Below, in pieces: positions 59,829 through 64,000 of a stretch of DNA of 64,000 nt. This DNA is from Shewanella polaris (GTDB lineage: Bacteria; Pseudomonadota; Gammaproteobacteria; Enterobacterales; Shewanellaceae), in the NCBI RefSeq assembly GCF_006385555.1, contig NZ_CP041036.1, positions 1,116,001-1,180,000 on the forward strand, read 5' to 3'. A program made the translations under genes and the position numbers. Positions within the stretch are counted from its first letter, which is position 1. Each line of letters starts with the position of its first letter. The notes beneath the pieces were generated by a model. It did not search any database and was not told the DNA's origin. It saw nothing but the letters and a program-made list of their open reading frames with translations.

Positions 59829-60359
59829 ATGAGTAGTGACCAAGAACTAGTTGTACTGGGTAAGTTAGGCTCCAGTCATGGTATTAAAGGTTGGCTAAAA
59901 ATCACTTCCTATACCGATTCTGTTGAAGGTATTTTCGATTATTCGCCTTGGCTTATAAAAGAACAAGGCGTTTGGCGTGAAGTTAAGGTTGCTCAGTGGC
60001 GTTTTCAAGGTAAAGCTGTTGTGGCTGAACTAGAAGGTGTTGCTACCAGAGAAGATGCGCAAATGCTCACAAATTGTGAAATTGCCATTAAGTCTGAGCA
60101 AATGAAAGAATTGGATGACAGTGAATTCTATCATCGTGATCTTATCGGCTGCGAAGTGACCAATATAAACGGCTATAACATGGGTACAGTCGATCAGATC
60201 GTGGCAACAGGATCGAACGACGTATTATTGATTAAAGCTAATGCCAAAGATGCCTTCGGCAAAGCGGAACGTATGATCCCCTTTGTCCCTGAGCAGTTCA
60301 TCAAACAGGTGGATTTGCAAGGGAAACAGATTTTAGTGGATTGGGATCCTGACTTCTAA
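59829..60359 (+). CDS. rimM: Ribosome maturation factor RimM
   Basis: A 176-residue factor that binds S19 and the 30S head during assembly. The RimM N domain is at about 8-95 ([21 protein letters not shown]) and the PRC-barrel at about 100-175 ([24 protein letters not shown], ending LVDWDPDF). It starts 21 bases after rpsP and is co-transcribed with it. Confidence 0.97.
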   Translation: MSSDQELVVLGKLGSSHGIKGWLKITSYTDSVEGIFDYSPWLIKEQGVWREVKVAQWRFQGKAVVAELEGVATREDAQMLTNCEIAIKSEQMKELDDSEFYHRDLIGCEVTNINGYNMGTVDQIVATGSNDVLLIKANAKDAFGKAERMIPFVPEQFIKQVDLQGKQILVDWDPDF

Positions 60360-60374
60360 GTCGAGGTGCAACAT

Positions 60375-61121
60375 ATGTGGTTAGGGGTAATAACCCTGTT
60401 TCCAGAGATGTTTCGTGCTGTTACAGACTTTGGGGTTACGGGTCGAGCCGTGAAAAACGGCCTGCTAAAGGTGCAAACGTGGAATCCTCGGGATTTCACC
60501 CATGATAGACATAATACTGTGGACGACCGACCTTATGGTGGTGGACCTGGTATGTTGATGATGGTGCAACCTTTGCGTGATGCTATCCATGCAGCTAAAG
60601 CAGCTGCAGGTGATAGGGCAAAAGTGATTTATCTGTCTCCTCAGGGACGTAAGCTGGATCAGCAAGGCGTAACTGAGTTGGCTAAATCACATAGTTTGAT
60701 TTTAGTGTGTGGTCGATACGAAGGTGTTGATGAACGCATTATTCAAACAGAAGTTGATGAAGAATGGTCTATCGGTGATTACGTACTTTCGGGTGGCGAA
60801 TTACCAGCAATGACATTAATCGATTCAGTTGCTCGCTTAGTACCTGGTGTATTAGGTAAGCAAGCGTCAGCAGAGCAAGATTCTTTCTCTGATGGATTAC
60901 TGGATTGTCCTCATTATACTCGCCCTGAACAATTGGATGGTCTTGACGTACCCGCAGTGCTGCTAAGCGGTGACCACGAAAAAATTAGACTCTGGCGTTT
61001 ACAACAAAGTATCGGAAGAACTTTTTTGAGGCGACCAGAATTATTTGAAAATCTAGCTCTGACTGACGAACAAACGACTTTATTAGCGCAGTTCGTGAAT
61101 GAAACGGACAAGTCCGCATAG
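60375..61121 (+). CDS. trmD: tRNA (guanine-37-N1)-methyltransferase
   Basis: A 248-residue SPOUT methyltransferase that makes m1G37 in tRNAs, preventing +1 frameshifts. The N-terminus is [13 protein letters not shown]. The trefoil-knot SAM site includes [24 protein letters not shown] and the catalytic-loop [17 protein letters not shown] at 60366 opens the frame, but the ATG at 60375 fits the family and has GAGGTG upstream. Confidence 0.97.
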   Translation: MWLGVITLFPEMFRAVTDFGVTGRAVKNGLLKVQTWNPRDFTHDRHNTVDDRPYGGGPGMLMMVQPLRDAIHAAKAAAGDRAKVIYLSPQGRKLDQQGVTELAKSHSLILVCGRYEGVDERIIQTEVDEEWSIGDYVLSGGELPAMTLIDSVARLVPGVLGKQASAEQDSFSDGLLDCPHYTRPEQLDGLDVPAVLLSGDHEKIRLWRLQQSIGRTFLRRPELFENLALTDEQTTLLAQFVNETDKSA

Positions 61122-61154
61122 TCAACGCTCAGTTATTACTAGGATGGAGTAATT

Positions 61155-61508
61155 ATGAACAACATCATTAAAATGCTCAACGATGAGCAAATGAAAACAG
61201 ATGTGCCTGATTTTGGTGCTGGTGATACAGTAGTAGTTCAAGTACGTGTTAAAGAAGGTGAAAAAGAGCGTCTTCAGGCTTTTGAAGGTGTGGTAATCGC
61301 TAAGCGTAACCGTGGTCTGCATTCAGCATTCACAGTACGTAAAATATCTAATGGTGAAGGTGTTGAGCGTGCTTTCCAGACGCATAGCCCATTAATTGCT
61401 AGCATCGAAGTTAAGCGTCGCGGTCGTGTTCGTCGCGCTAAACTGTACTATTTACGTGAGCGTTCAGGTAAGTCTGCACGTATCCGTGAAAAATTGGCAA
61501 CTAAGTAA
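61155..61508 (+). CDS. rplS: 50S ribosomal protein L19
   Basis: A 117-residue protein at the subunit interface. It carries [24 protein letters not shown] and [23 protein letters not shown], and a basic C-terminus. AGGATGGAG gives a strong ribosome binding site. It is the last gene of the rpsP operon. Confidence 0.98.
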   Translation: MNNIIKMLNDEQMKTDVPDFGAGDTVVVQVRVKEGEKERLQAFEGVVIAKRNRGLHSAFTVRKISNGEGVERAFQTHSPLIASIEVKRRGRVRRAKLYYLRERSGKSARIREKLATK

Positions 61509-61548
61509 TAGTTACCGATACAGAATAAAGATGCAGTGTTCGCACAAC

Positions 61549-61574
61549 AACCCGCCGAAAGGCGGGTTTTTGTT
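61549..61574 (+). terminator. Intrinsic terminator after rplS
   Basis: AACCCGCC, loop GAAA, GGCGGGTT, then TTTTGTTT. A GC-rich stem with a stable tetraloop closes the rpsP operon. Confidence 0.95.
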
Positions 61575-61859
61575 TGTAGAGCTTTTAAAAATTGTGGGGC
61601 TTTTAATAACAACGAATAAAGCGTTCACAGCGTGCAAACACAGAGCGTATGGTTGGCGTTGTTCTTGTGCACGAAATATCATCGATTAAGTAATTTTTTA
61701 TGCTTTGTGTAAATAAGCCTTGCTCTCGGACCTTGGTACAGGCATAGTTGCTCTAAGGTGTAATGGTGTAGCGTTACAAAAATACAGGTTAGCTATCCAA
61801 TACCAATAAAACAAACCTATTAGTGACCGCAGGTCAGTTGTCAAAAGAGAGTGTTAAGT

Positions 61860-62951
61860 ATGCAACAAGATACCATTAATAATGTGTACATCAGTTCAGA
61901 GCAAGTGCTAGTGACTCCAGCAGAGTTAAAGCAAGAACTTCCATTATCAACTCATGCTTATCAATATATTCTTAATGCACGTAAACAAGTATCCGATATT
62001 GTCCACAAACGCGATAATCGCGTGCTTGTAGTGACGGGGCCTTGCTCCATCCATGATATTGCAGCGGCAAAAGAGTATGCATTAAAACTTAAAAAGTTAC
62101 ATGATGAGCTCAGTGACGACTTCTACATTTTAATGCGAGTGTACTTCGAGAAACCTCGCACAACCGTCGGTTGGAAAGGCTTGATTAATGATCCTGATAT
62201 GGACGAATCATTTGATGTTGAAAAAGGACTAAGAATGGCTCGTGAACTCATGATTTGGCTTGCAGAGCTTGAATTACCTATCGCTACGGAAGCGCTGGAT
62301 CCGATCAGCCCACAGTATATGTCTGAGTTAGTTACTTGGTCTGCAATTGGCGCAAGAACCACCGAGTCGCAAACTCATCGTGAAATGGCTTCAGGTCTAT
62401 CTATGCCGGTAGGTTTTAAAAATGGTACCGATGGCAAGTTAGAGGTAGCAATCAATGCATTAAAGTCCGCTGCTAATAGTCATCGTTTTATGGGAATTAA
62501 TCAAGAAGGCCAAGTTGCGTTGCTTAAAACGGCTGGGAATCCAGATGGGCACATTATTTTACGCGGAGGCATAGCGCCTAATTATGATGCGGCTAGTGTT
62601 GCAGAAAGTGAGGTACAGATCCATAAGGCAAAACTCAGTGCGCGTTTAGTCGTAGATTGCAGCCATGGTAATTCCTCAAAAGATCACCAGCGCCAAAAAC
62701 AGGTTTGTGAAGATGTATTTAACCAAATTGAAGCAGGCAATAAATCTATCATTGGTGTTATGCTTGAAAGTAACCTCAATGAAGGTAATCAGAGTTCAGA
62801 TAAACCCTTAGCAGAGCTAAAATATGGTGTATCTGTTACTGACGCATGCATTGATTGGGACGTCACTGAAACTATTTTAAGACAAGGCGCTAACCAGTTG
62901 TCTGCAGTATTACCTACTCGGTTCAATACACTACAGGTTGCCAACGGTTGA
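61860..62951 (+). CDS. aroF: 3-deoxy-7-phosphoheptulonate synthase, tyrosine-branch type
   Basis: A 363-residue enzyme of the AroF/AroG/AroH family that condenses PEP with erythrose 4-phosphate, the first step of the shikimate pathway. The metal and substrate residues are seen in [57 protein letters not shown] and [15 protein letters not shown]. The start [17 protein letters not shown] aligns with E. coli AroF, and it is coupled to tyrA as in the E. coli aroF-tyrA operon, so tyrosine control is inferred. A GTG at 61851 is a possible earlier start. The 285 bases upstream hold no gene and no canonical TyrR box. Confidence 0.94.
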   Translation: MQQDTINNVYISSEQVLVTPAELKQELPLSTHAYQYILNARKQVSDIVHKRDNRVLVVTGPCSIHDIAAAKEYALKLKKLHDELSDDFYILMRVYFEKPRTTVGWKGLINDPDMDESFDVEKGLRMARELMIWLAELELPIATEALDPISPQYMSELVTWSAIGARTTESQTHREMASGLSMPVGFKNGTDGKLEVAINALKSAANSHRFMGINQEGQVALLKTAGNPDGHIILRGGIAPNYDAASVAESEVQIHKAKLSARLVVDCSHGNSSKDHQRQKQVCEDVFNQIEAGNKSIIGVMLESNLNEGNQSSDKPLAELKYGVSVTDACIDWDVTETILRQGANQLSAVLPTRFNTLQVANG

Positions 62952-64000
62952 TGAATAAACACATGAACGAAAAGACTACTGCTGATCTAGAAAATCTGCG
63001 AGATTTAATTGATGGCGTTGACCAACAATTGTTACATTTACTGCGGAAACGTCTTGATTTAGTTGCTCAAGTTGGCGCGGTTAAACATTCTGCAGGGGTG
63101 CCAATTTATGCACCTCAGCGTGAAGCATCAATGTTAGCCAAGCGTAGAGCTGAAGCGCAAAAAATGAATATTTCACCTCAGTTGATTGAGGATATTTTAC
63201 GTCGCTTAATGCGCGAGTCTTATCTGAATGAAAAAGATGTGGGCTTTAAGCAAGTTAAGCAAGATTTAGGTCATGTTGTGGTGGTTGGTGGCGAAGGTAA
63301 ACTTGGACAATTATTTACCCAAATGCTCACTTTATCGGGTTATCAGGTAAAAAGTATTGATAAAAATGATTGGCAGGATGCTGAAGCAATATTTGATGGT
63401 GCTGGCTTAGTAATTGTTACAGTGCCGATTAATGTTACTTGTGATGTGATTGTAGAAAAGTTAACTCAATTACCAGAAACCTGTATTTTAGCCGATTTAA
63501 CGTCGATTAAAGAAAAACCACTAGCAGCAATGCTTGAAGCCCATAAAGGCCCTGTAGTGGGTTTACACCCAATGTTTGGACCAGATGTAGGCAGCCTTGC
63601 AAAACAGGTTGTGGTGGTATGTCATGGTCGCCAAGCCGAAACTTACCAGTGGTTATTACAACAAATTGAAATTTGGGGCGCTCGCATCGTTGAAGCAGAA
63701 GCTGAACGGCATGATAAGGCAATGCAGTTAGTACAGGCTATGCGTCACTTTTCGACTTTCGTTTATGGTCTAAACCTGTGTAAAGAAGAAGCTGATATTG
63801 ATAACTTGTTGCAGTTTAGCTCACCCATTTATCGTTTAGAGTTGGCAATGGTTGGGCGATTATTTGCTCAAGATCCCGAATTATATGCCGATATTATTTT
63901 TGCACAGCAAGGAAGTCAGCATGCCATTAGCGACTACCTCGATAACTACCGTGATGCTTTAGCCATGTTGAAATCGGGTAACCGCCAAGAATTTATTACG
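62951..64000 (+). CDS. tyrA: Chorismate mutase / prephenate dehydrogenase (cut by window edge)
   Basis: The frame starts at an ATG overlapping the aroF stop (TGATG) and runs to the window edge, giving 350 residues of an expected 370-380. A chorismate mutase domain covers about 6-93 ([30 protein letters not shown]). The prephenate dehydrogenase domain follows ([18 protein letters not shown] as NAD site; GLHPMFGPD with the catalytic His). It converts chorismate to prephenate and on to 4-hydroxyphenylpyruvate for tyrosine. Only the C-terminal end is missing. Confidence 0.96.
   Translation, partial: MNKHMNEKTTADLENLRDLIDGVDQQLLHLLRKRLDLVAQVGAVKHSAGVPIYAPQREASMLAKRRAEAQKMNISPQLIEDILRRLMRESYLNEKDVGFKQVKQDLGHVVVVGGEGKLGQLFTQMLTLSGYQVKSIDKNDWQDAEAIFDGAGLVIVTVPINVTCDVIVEKLTQLPETCILADLTSIKEKPLAAMLEAHKGPVVGLHPMFGPDVGSLAKQVVVVCHGRQAETYQWLLQQIEIWGARIVEAEAERHDKAMQLVQAMRHFSTFVYGLNLCKEEADIDNLLQFSSPIYRLELAMVGRLFAQDPELYADIIFAQQGSQHAISDYLDNYRDALAMLKSGNRQEFIT

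Noticed and set aside
61396..61689. A 97-codon frame over the end of rplS
   Set aside because: It overlaps rplS in another frame and passes through the rplS terminator hairpin.
61759..61778. TGTAA-N10-TTACA before aroF as a TyrR box
   Set aside because: The canonical box is TGTAAA-N6-TTTACA, so the spacing here is two bases too long and the inner bases do not match.

Overview
The window is a stretch of chromosome from a gammaproteobacterium, almost certainly a Shewanella with a fairly AT-rich genome. Three things support this. The proteins read as Shewanella-type. A stand-alone HptA phosphotransfer protein sits where E. coli carries arcB. From memory, the order mtnN, gltDB, yhcC, hptA, oxyR, cyclase, mutH, rppH, ptsP, nhaA, nhaR, nadB, rpoE matches that of Shewanella oneidensis. 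Most of the window is conserved core genome. No insertion sequence, prophage, CRISPR array, tRNA or rRNA gene was seen.

Layout. 0-5 kb: an M23 peptidase (cut by the window edge) divergent from tyrS, then minus-strand genes for an NTF2-like protein, a TRIC/UPF0126 channel, a DUF2721 protein, a CobD/CbiB-like protein and mtnN. 5-9 kb: signalling genes, namely a membrane EAL protein with a degenerate GGDEF domain and a soluble chemoreceptor with a CZB zinc domain. 9-20 kb: an 11 kb co-directional minus-strand run of a TonB-dependent receptor, a VTT/flavin-disulfide-oxidoreductase fusion, a DUF547 protein, a YnjB/YnjC/YnjD-type ABC transporter, a CDP-alcohol phosphatidyltransferase and a fatty acid hydroxylase. 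This is the least understood region. 20-23 kb: a small membrane protein and a cytochrome c-FTR1 iron permease behind a near-perfect Fur box.

23-34 kb: gltBD (glutamate synthase) divergent from yhcC, then hptA, oxyR, a membrane nucleotide cyclase and mutH. 34.2-35 kb: a 760 bp gene-free AT-rich stretch with DnaA boxes and an IHF consensus. It lies beside mutH, as E. coli DARS2 does, and is the most interesting non-coding feature. 35-43 kb: rppH, ptsP and a TSUP permease; a thyA of Vibrio-like length that is inverted, with no lgt beside it; then nhaA, a small periplasmic protein, nhaR and sdhE-ygfX.

43-62 kb: nadB divergent from rpoE-rseA-rseB-rseC (envelope stress, with a sigma-E-type promoter), then lepA-lepB-rnc-era-recO-pdxJ-acpS, a Mpo1-like protein, corB and ypjD, ffh, and rpsP-rimM-trmD-rplS behind a likely transcription attenuator. 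62-64 kb: aroF-tyrA (tyrosine branch), with tyrA cut by the window edge.

Starts were moved inward from the longest reading frame where a Shine-Dalgarno sequence, operon overlap or family alignment favoured it (tyrS, ynjC, ynjD, TSUP, nhaR, rseB, lepB, rnc, recO, pdxJ, corB, trmD, aroF and the chemoreceptor). All family assignments come from reading motifs and from memory of homologues; no search was run.
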